Source: Christensenella sp. UBA1750
Lineage (GTDB): Bacteria > Bacillota > Clostridia > Christensenellales > UBA1750
Assembly (NCBI GenBank): GCA_002315655.1
Contig: DCHO01000047.1
Span: 14,969-29,731 of the forward strand
Direction of reading: 5' to 3'
Length of the DNA stretch: 14,763 bases
A program made the position numbers and the translations under genes. Below the pieces are notes generated by a model. It ran no database searches, was not told the origin of the DNA, and worked only from the letters and a program-made list of their open reading frames with translations. Positions 8,301-14,763 of the stretch are shown here, in pieces. Position 1 is the stretch's first letter; the number at the start of each line of letters is the position of its first letter.

Positions 8301-8340
8301 CAAACACCCCCTTGCGAAAAGAAACGCAAGGGGGTGTTTG
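8301..8340. terminator. bidirectional hairpin terminator between convergent genes
   Basis: CAAACACCCCCTTGCG (8301-8316) pairs perfectly with CGCAAGGGGGTGTTTG (8325-8340), giving a 16-bp stem and an 8-base loop. It lies between the lyase stop at 8250 and the stop of the convergent truncated synthetase at 8351. Neither side has a long U tract, only the GUGUUUG end of the stem itself, so efficiency is uncertain. The symmetry fits a shared terminator for both directions. Confidence 0.75.
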
Positions 8341-8350
8341 CGGTAGTGCC

Positions 8351-10150
8351 CTATCTGTTTGCCCGGTTGTCCTGCAGCGCAAGCAAGCTTAGCAGATCTA
8401 CAAATTGCATGGTCTTTCTCCGATCATCCAAATAACAGCGGTAAATATCCTGATTGTGCTGAATTTCAAGGAATTTTCCCGGCTGCACAGGCAACCCGGA
8501 TAATTGATTGGATGCAAGCTTTAGCTCAAACGGACGGTCGAATAATGTTCCTTTCAAAACCAGATCATCCTGATTCAGGCAAATGCTTCCTTTCCCGTTT
8601 TCTCTGAAGCAATGGTGTTCCTTATCAAGCGTGTGAATCACAACCGTTTCCGTCAATGAAAAACCGGCCTTTATTTTTTTCACCAATTCCGCTTGCATCA
8701 CTCTTGCCCAATCAGAGACCAACCGAATTTCTCTCTCCGGTTCCTTTGTATTGTGCATCATCCCAAATTCATCGGAGGTTTGAGTAAAACCGCAATGTTC
8801 GCATTCCAGCGTATAGGGATCACATAAATGAATGGTATATTCCTGTTTGCACTGCGGACAGATATACAGTACATTCTGCAATCCTTCAATGGTATTCTTT
8901 TTATACTTCCACCGATGCTTTTCCTGCTCTTTGTAGGCATCATATTCCAAGGCAGCCAAAGCCTTCTCTCCGATTTCCTCCACGCTTTGGGATTGGAGCA
9001 TTTCCTTTGAAAACAAACGATAAACGTCCATTGTCGTTTTTCCCGGACGGTAAGCGCTTGCCCATTTCGGCTTTACGAAATAAGTTCCTTCCGTTCGGGC
9101 CACATAAACATCCGCTCCCATCAGTTTCAGGAATTCCCATGTCTGCTCAGAGATATGCGTTGAAATACCATTCGACGTTTGGATCCCTGCCGGATAGATA
9201 ACCAACGGAAATCCCTGATCAATGGCGGTCTTCATCTTCATAATATCCAGAAATTCTGTTTGAAACTGCTGCTTTGGAATGAAGTTCAATTTTTGTAAAA
9301 GCCTTTGAAAAGGCATTGTGTAGTAATATGACGCACTCATTACAGCGATCATTCTTCTTCCGGTCAGTCCAATCAGATTGAAGAAATCCAATGCCGCTTC
9401 ATGATTTGCAATCACAATAAACGGTGTTTTGACATTTTTTATTTCGTTGCGAAGGATCTTCCGATGAAAAACGAAATGTGAAACAAAAAATCCAACCAGA
9501 CGCAGCAGGCCATACAGGACTCGATCGGGTTCTGCTGAATGATATGTTTTTCTTTGTTTCCCTTTTTGACAATAATTTGAGAGATTCTCAATGGTTCGCA
9601 TCTCATACAGTAATTGTGCGCTGATGTTTTCTCCCTCAAGAAGTGTCAACAATTCGATTGCACTTAATGATGTTCCCCCCATTTGGAAGAAATCATCTTT
9701 GATTCCAACCTCATCCACCGCTAACACGGACTTAAAGGCATCTGCCAGCTTTTTTTCAAATTCATCGCGGGGAGGCACATACATTTGATTCTTTTGAATA
9801 TGGAGCTTCAGTTCGCTTCTCATGACTTTTCCCAAGCTATTCTGAGGCAATGAATCCATTTGATAATAGTAGGACGGAATCATATAATACGGCAAGTGGG
9901 CACTCAGTTTCTTTTTTGCTGTAGCGGCATCTATTTCCCTGTCATCCGTATAGTAAAGTGCAACGACCCCTTCCTTTTCAAATCCTTTAGCGACACAGTT
10001 GGAAAGATGGAGCACTTTTTTGCAGACCGCTTCTATTTCTCCCGGTTCCACACGATTTCCGTTGATTTTTACCATGTCGTTATTTCTGCCCATATAGATG
10101 ATGCTTCCGTCAGGGCATTGCTTTCCCAAATCCCCGGTATGGAATACACC
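8351..10150 (-). pseudogene. 5'-truncated adenylation-carrier-PlsC-like acyltransferase fusion gene
   Basis: About 600 codons with no proper start. The frame begins within the adenylation-domain motif VFHTGDL (10147-10127); a TTG at 10129 could be read as a start but it is simply the Leu of that motif. Numbering from that TTG, motifs in order are GRNNDMVKINGNRVEPGEIE (14-33), MIPSYYY, and LGKVMR with catalytic-type K101. A carrier domain follows with phosphopantetheine site GGTSLSA (S154). A PlsC-like acyltransferase follows with ANHEAALDFF, an HX4D pair H243/D248, and YPAGIQTSNG at 312-321, where the usual Glu of the FPEG motif is Ala. A zinc ribbon has C424, C427, C443 and C446, then a short C-terminal domain. 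Family logic suggests acyl activation, tethering and transfer to a lysophospholipid-like acceptor. The missing core of the adenylation domain means activation should be lost. Base composition is clearly lower in GC than the sugar locus. Confidence 0.75.
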
Positions 10151-10152
10151 GC

Positions 10153-10593
10153 TTAAAAAGGCTTTTCGCCGTCTTTTACGGTGAGATTGTAGTTCTGATC
10201 AAGCTCTTTCTTTTCGGGAATGTCGGTGGTGGTGCTGTCGAGGTCGAGCCGGCAATCGTTTTTTTGAGATGCACCATGTTCTCCGGCGCATTTACCATAA
10301 TACATGGTATAGCTATAAAACCATTCGCCGACGGCAGGGGAATCCGCAAAATATGAGACAGGAAGAGACTGGTTTTCGGTTATGGATCCATCCGTATCAT
10401 ACAAAGTAAAGGTTACATTGCTTGAATCGACTGCGACGATATATGCGTGTTTAGCGTCAGAACATTCGGAACACGCTGCTTCGGGTGCAAGTCCGACTGC
10501 AGTACCCGCAAAAGCGGTGACGGTGAGGGGAGCCGTCATGGAGAGCACCATGACGAGGGAGAGCATGAGATTGATAAGCTTTTTTGTGTTCAT
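10153..10593 (-). CDS. small secreted protein of unknown function (C-terminus possibly truncated)
   Basis: A 146-residue protein with a clear signal peptide: MNTKK, a hydrophobic core to about residue 28, and AFA-G as a likely cleavage site near 29/30. The mature part has four Cys (C41, C44, C102, C114) that could form disulfides, and an acidic-hydroxyl tail. I do not recognise the family. The ATG at 10593 has AGAAAGGAAG about 8 bases upstream and lies 23 bp after the membrane-protein stop, so it is probably co-transcribed and controlled by the same two-component system. The stop at 10153-10155 coincides with the broken end of the neighbouring synthetase fragment, so the last residues (KDGEKPF) may have been created by the junction and the original protein could have been longer. 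Confidence 0.7.
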   Translation of the reverse strand: MNTKKLINLMLSLVMVLSMTAPLTVTAFAGTAVGLAPEAACSECSDAKHAYIVAVDSSNVTFTLYDTDGSITENQSLPVSYFADSPAVGEWFYSYTMYYGKCAGEHGASQKNDCRLDLDSTTTDIPEKKELDQNYNLTVKDGEKPF

Positions 10594-10616
10594 CTGTTTT
10601 TCTTCCTTTCTGTTTG

Positions 10617-12215
10617 TTACTGTGTAATTGCAATACTCAGCGGAATATCCACATTGGTGTTCGTATCGCCCGCTGTGCCGAGATAGATTATTTTCATAAG
10701 GGCGTTATAGGTTCCGACAGAGGGCATATTTCGGATGTCCTCCAACAGGTTCATTTCGCTAATCTCATAGCCGACCGGGATCGTGCCCGACTGTGCCACA
10801 AGCAGGTTGCTGTTTTCGCCGATGAGGTACAGCTCAATGCGCACATCGTTGGTAGAATCCTCGTCGTGCTTATACAGCATATCAATCTTGCCGGACTTCA
10901 GATTGATGGTTGCCTTGTCGCTGTAGGTAATGGTGTCGCTTCCTCTGACGACTTTTCCTGCCGAAACCGAGCCGATGGCATAGGTGGAAAAGCGGTTGGC
11001 GTAAATGTAAACCGTGTCTGCGGTGACATAATAGGTCGCATCCTGAAAATTTTCGGCAGGCTTCACGGACAGTTCTTCAAATCTGATTGCACGTCCGTCG
11101 CAGCAGCGGAAAACATAAGTGCCCATGGCCATGGTGGAATCGTAAGGCACCGCAAATTCAAGCACGGTTTTTGTACTTTTCAGATATTCGGAGCTTTCCG
11201 GAACCCTGTTTATGAAAGTTTCTTTCAGCACGCTGAAATTATAGTAAGTCAGGTTCAGCTCGCCCGAAATGGCAGTGATTGCGGCTTTGTCGGTAGCGGG
11301 CACCCGGCTTTCGTCAAGCTTTTCGGTGCAAAGGGTCAGGTCAACCTCTCGGCTCACGATCATGTGAAGCATGGCCTCGGTGTCCAGCCCGTCCACCGCA
11401 ATGGCATCTGTGCCTTCGGGAACCTTTACGATGGCCTTGACCTCGCTGGGCTCCTCTGCGGGCTTTATCTCCGGCAAATCCTCCGTGTTGTGATGATCCG
11501 TGATCTCCTCCACGTCATGCAGGTCGTCCGACGGGAAGGTGAAGTTCACCACAATGGACATTCCGCTCACGGTGGCCATTTTTGTAAGAACGGAATCACC
11601 GTAGGTACAGACAAGGTTGTAGTTGCCGTTTTTGACATCGCCGATCAGGTAATTCCCGTCCTTGTCCGTGGTGGCATGGCCGACCTCCTGATTTCCGCTT
11701 TGCAGTGAAAGCTCGGCGCCCTCCACGCCGTTTTGCTCTTTGGTGACAACGCCGGTTACGGTCAGAATCTCGTTTTCCACCGGCACAATACCGGGGTCAA
11801 TTTCCCGGTCTGCCGGATTTCTGCCGCCGCGGATGCCGACCCATGTGCCGGCAAGCCATCCGAGCAGCAAGACCAGAAGCAGGAGAATCGGAAGCAGGCG
11901 AAGCTTCAGAAGGGCGATAAAGCCGCCGCCATCCACCGCGACAAAAGCACCCTGCTTTTTGAAAAGCCTGTTGTGCCTGCCGTTTTCGGACACATAAAGC
12001 TGCTTTTCGTTCAGCTCAATGCGGCCGATGTCCTTCTTGCGGTCACGCTTTTTCTTCTCGAAGGTTTCGCCGACGATTGCATAACCGTCATCGGGATACA
12101 GATCGTTCAGCTTTTTCTTTGAGTAGACCTTCAGGTCATCCTCGTTGATTTTTATTGTTTTGTCGTAATCCTGTTTTTCAAGATACAGGAAACTCCTGTA
12201 CTCCCGTTGGTTCAT
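10617..12215 (-). CDS. single-pass membrane protein with extracytoplasmic prealbumin-like (CarboxypepD_reg) domain
   Basis: A 532-residue protein starting at the ATG at 12215 (MNQREYRSFLYLEK). GAAGGGA lies 9 bases upstream and the receiver stop is 4 bp away, so translation is probably coupled. The longer in-frame version starting at 12302 would overlap the receiver gene without an evident ribosome site. Residues 1-100 are charged and cytoplasmic, with a weak internal repeat (TIKINEDDLKVYSKK near 20-34 and GRIELNEKQLYVSEN near 64-78). One transmembrane helix spans about 102-128 (LLPILLLLVLLLGWLAG), giving an N-in/C-out topology. Outside, about 150-225 looks like a carboxypeptidase regulatory / Cna-B-type beta-sandwich (VTGVVTKEQNGVEGAEL, then TTDKDGNYLIGDVKNGNYNL). 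An acidic linker and a beta-rich C-terminus follow. It may be an envelope sensor or surface protein; the function is unknown. Confidence 0.78.
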   Translation of the reverse strand: MNQREYRSFLYLEKQDYDKTIKINEDDLKVYSKKKLNDLYPDDGYAIVGETFEKKKRDRKKDIGRIELNEKQLYVSENGRHNRLFKKQGAFVAVDGGGFIALLKLRLLPILLLLVLLLGWLAGTWVGIRGGRNPADREIDPGIVPVENEILTVTGVVTKEQNGVEGAELSLQSGNQEVGHATTDKDGNYLIGDVKNGNYNLVCTYGDSVLTKMATVSGMSIVVNFTFPSDDLHDVEEITDHHNTEDLPEIKPAEEPSEVKAIVKVPEGTDAIAVDGLDTEAMLHMIVSREVDLTLCTEKLDESRVPATDKAAITAISGELNLTYYNFSVLKETFINRVPESSEYLKSTKTVLEFAVPYDSTMAMGTYVFRCCDGRAIRFEELSVKPAENFQDATYYVTADTVYIYANRFSTYAIGSVSAGKVVRGSDTITYSDKATINLKSGKIDMLYKHDEDSTNDVRIELYLIGENSNLLVAQSGTIPVGYEISEMNLLEDIRNMPSVGTYNALMKIIYLGTAGDTNTNVDIPLSIAITQ

Positions 12216-12219
12216 CCTG

Positions 12220-12603
12220 TCATGTCCCTTCTTTGTTTGTTTTGAGCTTCGCAAGGATCGGGTGCTGTAAGCGAAACAGCAGTTCGCTGACCTTTTCCTC
12301 ATCCGGCGGCTTCATCAGAAATCCGCTCAGCCCAAGCTCAAACAGCTCGACTGCCTTGTTTTTATTCTCGGACAGCATTACGATCTGCGTCTGCGGGCTT
12401 TCGCGCTGTATGGTTCTCACGGCGGAATAGCTGTTTTGCCCGTCAAAATCAAGGATCACCGCGCCCGGCGGTTCGCGTTTGACCGCCTCCGTCAATGCCT
12501 GCAAACCCGTAAAGCATTTTGCCTCAAATTTGGCATTGCCGTTGATCCACACTTCCAGTTTTTTCATCACTTCATAATCCCGATCCATGACATAAATCTG
12601 CAT
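12220..12603 (-). CDS. stand-alone response-regulator receiver domain, atypical pocket
   Basis: A 127-residue single receiver domain with no output domain. The start is the ATG at 12603 (MQIYVMDRDYEV), with AAGGAG 8 bases upstream; the longer GTG-started version from 12648 overlaps a leader hairpin and is not preferred. By alignment to the CheY pattern, the phospho-acceptor is D52 (AVILDFDG), the hydroxyl residue S78 (IVMLSENK) and the lysine K98 (FLMKPP). The usual adjacent acidic pair after strand 1 is D7-R8, so one metal-binding acid is replaced by Arg, and the MP after the acceptor Asp is absent. It lies directly upstream of the membrane protein gene (4 bp between stop and next start), which suggests it acts on that protein or relays signals to it. 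Phosphorylation competence is uncertain. Confidence 0.82.
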   Translation of the reverse strand: MQIYVMDRDYEVMKKLEVWINGNAKFEAKCFTGLQALTEAVKREPPGAVILDFDGQNSYSAVRTIQRESPQTQIVMLSENKNKAVELFELGLSGFLMKPPDEEKVSELLFRLQHPILAKLKTNKEGT

Positions 12604-12630
12604 TTCGGTTACTCCTTTTCGCTGAAAATG

Positions 12631-12650
12631 CCGTGTCTTGCATAACACGG
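12631..12650 (-). other. leader hairpin of the receiver operon
   Basis: CCGTGT and ACACGG are inverted 6-bp arms with an 8-base loop. They lie just after the -10 box, at the 5' end of the predicted mRNA leader and about 30 bases before the receiver ATG. It could protect the 5' end of the transcript or be fortuitous. Confidence 0.35.
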
Positions 12651-12654
12651 CTTT

Positions 12655-12685
12655 ATTATAGGCAGGGGGCGTTATACCGGCGTTA
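12655..12685 (-). promoter_or_regulatory. promoter with tandem heptamers resembling a SARP operator
   Basis: On the minus strand two identical heptamers TAACGCC (12679-12685 and 12668-12674) are separated by 4 bp, an 11-bp period of one helix turn. Seven bases after the second comes a perfect -10 box TATAAT (12655-12660). No good -35 box is present; the heptamers occupy that place. Known SARP activators bind direct heptamer repeats with 11-bp spacing about 8 bp upstream of the -10 box. The adjacent response regulator has a SARP-like DNA-binding domain, so it is the obvious candidate to bind here and drive the receiver/membrane/secreted-protein operon. Confidence 0.6.
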
Positions 12686-12703
12686 CCCCAAAATGGAAAA
12701 AAT

Positions 12704-12748
12704 TCCCGATTTTTGAGAGATTCCGAAAAAATTTCTCAAAAATCGGGA
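12704..12748 (-). terminator. intrinsic terminator after the kinase/response-regulator operon
   Basis: Two 19-base arms (12704-12722 and 12730-12748) are inverted with a single mismatch; the outer 15 bp (TCCCGATTTTTGAGA against its complement) are perfect. The loop is 7 bases. On the minus strand the hairpin is followed by ATTTTTT, a typical U tract. It begins 17 bp after the response-regulator stop at 12765 and precedes the promoter of the receiver operon, so it splits the region into two transcription units. Confidence 0.85.
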
Positions 12749-12764
12749 CATCTGTTCCGCGTTT

Positions 12765-13535
12765 TTACTTTTCAAACATCCCTTTGCGATACTCAGCAAA
12801 GGAATATTGCTCCATATACTCGCCGGTAAATCTGTATATGGGATTTCCCATTTTCCATTCTGTCAGGTCGCAATCGCATAGGGAAAGGTCTACCCGATAC
12901 CCGTTTTCCGACAGAAACAGATTGCCGATTCCGTATTCCGCCAGCCCTTTTGAAAGGCGTTCGGCTATTTTTGACAGATGCACCTGCTTCGCTCTCGAAA
13001 AATCATCCTCGAACAGAATCCCCGCCATTTCCTGTCGGGACACAAGGGCGCCCTCGCGGTCAACCAGGTAGGCCAGCATTTCCTTTTCCAACTCGCTTCT
13101 GAAACGGATCGGTGAGCCCTTATAAAACACGTCGAAATTGCCGAAGGTCTTTACGAAAATATCCTTCTCCTTCGCTATGGGATAGCGCAGCTTCTGCATG
13201 GCTTTCTCGATTTTCTCCACGCTGCACGGCTTTTTCATATAATCGGAAGCGTAAACATCAAATGCTTCCAGTGCATACTGGTCATAGCCGGTCACAAAAA
13301 CAAGGTTCAGATCGGGTTTGATCCGATTCAGTTTTGCGGCAAGCTCAATTCCGTTATATCCCGGCATTTCAATATCCAGAAACGCAATGTCCGCAGGGCG
13401 CGTCTGAAAGGAGGCCAGCATTTCGTCAACATCCGAAAAGGGAAGGATTTCCGCTTCCTCCTTAAAGTATTCCTTTAACGCCTTCATGGTATAATGCAGG
13501 ACGGCTTTCTCGTCATCAATGGCATAGATCAGCAT
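12765..13535 (-). CDS. response regulator: receiver plus SARP-like winged-helix output domain
   Basis: A 256-residue DNA-binding response regulator. Residues 1-118 are a complete receiver: acidic pair D7/D8 (AIDDEK), phospho-acceptor D54 in FLDIEMPGYNG, T82 in VFVTGYD and K102 in YMKKP. Residues about 126-225 match the OmpR/SARP-type winged helix: VKTFGNFDVFYKGSPIRF, then EKEMLAYLVDREGALVSRQEM, LFEDDFSRAKQVHLSKIAERL, and ENGYRVDLSLCDCDLTEW, which resembles the GYRL...vD end of SARP domains. There is no bacterial transcriptional activation (BTAD) extension of full length. The ATG at 13535 overlaps the kinase stop by 7 bp and has GGGGGAGG upstream, so translation is coupled. It probably receives phosphate from the neighbouring kinase or from another one, and probably activates the tandem-heptamer promoter downstream. 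Confidence 0.88.
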   Translation of the reverse strand: MLIYAIDDEKAVLHYTMKALKEYFKEEAEILPFSDVDEMLASFQTRPADIAFLDIEMPGYNGIELAAKLNRIKPDLNLVFVTGYDQYALEAFDVYASDYMKKPCSVEKIEKAMQKLRYPIAKEKDIFVKTFGNFDVFYKGSPIRFRSELEKEMLAYLVDREGALVSRQEMAGILFEDDFSRAKQVHLSKIAERLSKGLAEYGIGNLFLSENGYRVDLSLCDCDLTEWKMGNPIYRFTGEYMEQYSFAEYRKGMFEK

Positions 13536-14763
13536 ATTTCCTCCCCCTTCGGCAGTCGGATGGTCACGGTTGTCCCCACATTGACCCTGCTCTCAAAGCT
13601 TATGGTGCCGCCGGCGTTTTCAATGCGTGTGGTAATGTTCCGGATTCCGACGTGCTCTTTTCCGTCAGAAGCAATCGCGTCCTTGTCAAAGCCCACGCCG
13701 TCGTCCCGGACGGTAATGACAGATTCGCTTTCGCTTTCCTCTGTTGTAAGCCAAATCGTTCCGCCGCCCTTTTTCTTGCAGATGCCGTGCTTGACCGCGT
13801 TTTCCACAATGGGCTGGATAGACAGAACAGGTACGACAAAATCCTCCGCATGAATATCAAACATGATATTGACACGATCCTCAAAACGGTACTTTTCGAT
13901 TTTGAAGTAATTTTTGATGGCATCCAATTCCTTCGTGAACGGAATCCGTTCGGTATCCGAAAGAGAGGAAATATTGTTTCTCAGATATTCGGTGAAGCAA
14001 TTCGTCAGATTTTCGGCTTTCTCGGGAGCCTCTGTGCAGAAATAGGCGATGGTTGTCAGCGTATTGTAGATAAAGTACGGCTTGATCTGGGAAAGCAGCA
14101 TTTTCGTTTTCATATCGGCAAGCTCGACACGCTGGTTCGCTTCCCGCATGGCAATGTTTTCCGCCTTGATGATGTTGGCAAGATTGTATCGCATAAATCG
14201 GATGGTCAGCAATACCGTGAATGTCAGAAAAATCATATTCGGAAAAAAGGTGATCAGCAGTCCGTTCCTTAACAGCATTTCGGAGGACGGCCTTAAATCA
14301 ATAATACTTTTATGAATAAACCCGTTCAGACTGCTGTCATAGGAAATACGGAGCACTTCATGGAATGACTCGTCAAAGGAAATAAGATTCAAGTCAATAA
14401 ATCCCGTCACATCATACAAATACGCATTACAGAAAACGGAGGCAAGCATGGCAAAGACGCAGACAACATAGGTGAAAATCGTGAATTTCCGATTGTAATA
14501 GCGCAGAGAAAGCACGGTCAGCACGGGCAAAAGCAATTTGCACTTATAGCCGCTCATCAGTTCAAGCTCGAGCCAGAAAACAGCCAGCATCACAAGAAAA
14601 ATATACTGAAAGGCTCTGCCTTGGCCTTTTCTCAAAATACACCACACGCCCGAAATGACAAACATGACCGGCATGACCACCAGCGTAATATCAATAAACA
14701 AACCCTTTGATTTAATAATCCCTAACTTGAATACAACAAGCATGGCAAAGCACACTGCCGCAA
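13529..14763 (-). CDS. LytS-type membrane sensor histidine kinase, 5' end beyond the window
   Basis: At least 410 residues; the frame is open to the right edge and the first visible residues are already hydrophobic (AAVCFAMLVVFKLG), so the start lies outside. The GTG at 14755 is probably internal. Numbered from that GTG, about five membrane segments cover 1-110 and one covers about 166-186, with an extracytoplasmic loop of about 50 residues between. A coiled region leads into the His_kinase (LytS-type) domain: LLSQIKPYFIYNTL at 220-233. Here Tyr227 (codon 14075-14077, TAC on the minus strand) stands where family members have the phospho-accepting His in the NPHFLFN motif. The ATPase domain looks intact: N box PIVENAVKHG (315-324), DDGVGF (351-356), HVGIRN (368-373). 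It overlaps the response regulator by 7 bp. It may be a degenerate or modulatory kinase. Confidence 0.88.
   Translation of the reverse strand, partial: AAVCFAMLVVFKLGIIKSKGLFIDITLVVMPVMFVISGVWCILRKGQGRAFQYIFLVMLAVFWLELELMSGYKCKLLLPVLTVLSLRYYNRKFTIFTYVVCVFAMLASVFCNAYLYDVTGFIDLNLISFDESFHEVLRISYDSSLNGFIHKSIIDLRPSSEMLLRNGLLITFFPNMIFLTFTVLLTIRFMRYNLANIIKAENIAMREANQRVELADMKTKMLLSQIKPYFIYNTLTTIAYFCTEAPEKAENLTNCFTEYLRNNISSLSDTERIPFTKELDAIKNYFKIEKYRFEDRVNIMFDIHAEDFVVPVLSIQPIVENAVKHGICKKKGGGTIWLTTEESESESVITVRDDGVGFDKDAIASDGKEHVGIRNITTRIENAGGTISFESRVNVGTTVTIRLPKGEEIC

Noticed and set aside
10100..10129. TTG at 10129 as a true start of the synthetase gene
   Set aside because: The codon is the Leu of the conserved TGDL motif, homology continues upstream of it, and there is no ribosome site at a suitable distance.
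8251..10160. Mobile element carrying the synthetase fragment
   Set aside because: The composition shift suggested an insertion, but no terminal inverted repeats, target duplication, transposase or integrase could be seen at either end.
10584..11708. Long plus-strand open frame of 374 codons
   Set aside because: It is antisense to the single-pass membrane protein gene, its translation shows no domain or membrane pattern, and it has no ribosome site.

Overview
The window looks like chromosomal or metagenome-assembled DNA from a Gram-positive anaerobe, most likely a gut Clostridia / Oscillospiraceae-type Firmicute. This rests on AAGGAGG-like ribosome binding sites before nearly every start, a LytS-type kinase next to a response regulator with a SARP-like output domain, and enzyme families common in gut Firmicute glycan loci. 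No rRNA, tRNA, CRISPR, transposase, integrase or phage gene is visible. The species cannot be named from the sequence.

Region 1 (26-8250) is a carbohydrate locus built around a divergent promoter region (3976-4333). Leftward lies a four-gene operon: a polytopic acyltransferase-like membrane protein, a TIM-barrel sugar isomerase/epimerase, a zinc-dependent medium-chain dehydrogenase, and a ThuA-like protein. Rightward lie a right-handed beta-helix protein and a heparinase II/III-family lyase, 17 bp apart. Neither rightward protein has a signal peptide. The likely picture is intracellular breakdown of an imported acidic (uronate-containing) oligosaccharide, with the leftward operon oxidising or isomerising the released sugars. 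No transporter or dedicated regulator is in view, so the substrate is open.

Region 2 (8351-10150, minus strand) is AT-richer. It holds a 5'-truncated gene for an unusual fusion: the C-terminal part of an adenylation domain, a carrier domain, a PlsC-like acyltransferase and a zinc ribbon. It is converging on the lyase gene, and a strong two-sided hairpin (8301-8340) separates them. Its upstream end stops abruptly inside the adenylation domain, exactly where the next gene ends. This is either a real deletion/rearrangement scar or an assembly join.

Region 3 (10153-14763, minus strand) is a signalling and envelope module. In transcription order it holds a membrane histidine kinase (running off the right edge), a receiver/SARP-like response regulator overlapping it by 7 bp, an intrinsic terminator, a promoter with two tandem heptamers placed as in SARP-controlled promoters, a stand-alone receiver protein, a single-pass membrane protein with an extracytoplasmic prealbumin-like domain, and a small secreted protein. 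Two oddities stand out. The kinase has Tyr where the phospho-accepting His should be, and the stand-alone receiver has an incomplete acidic pocket. The module may be a self-contained circuit in which the SARP-like regulator drives the downstream envelope genes, possibly by a non-standard phosphorylation route.
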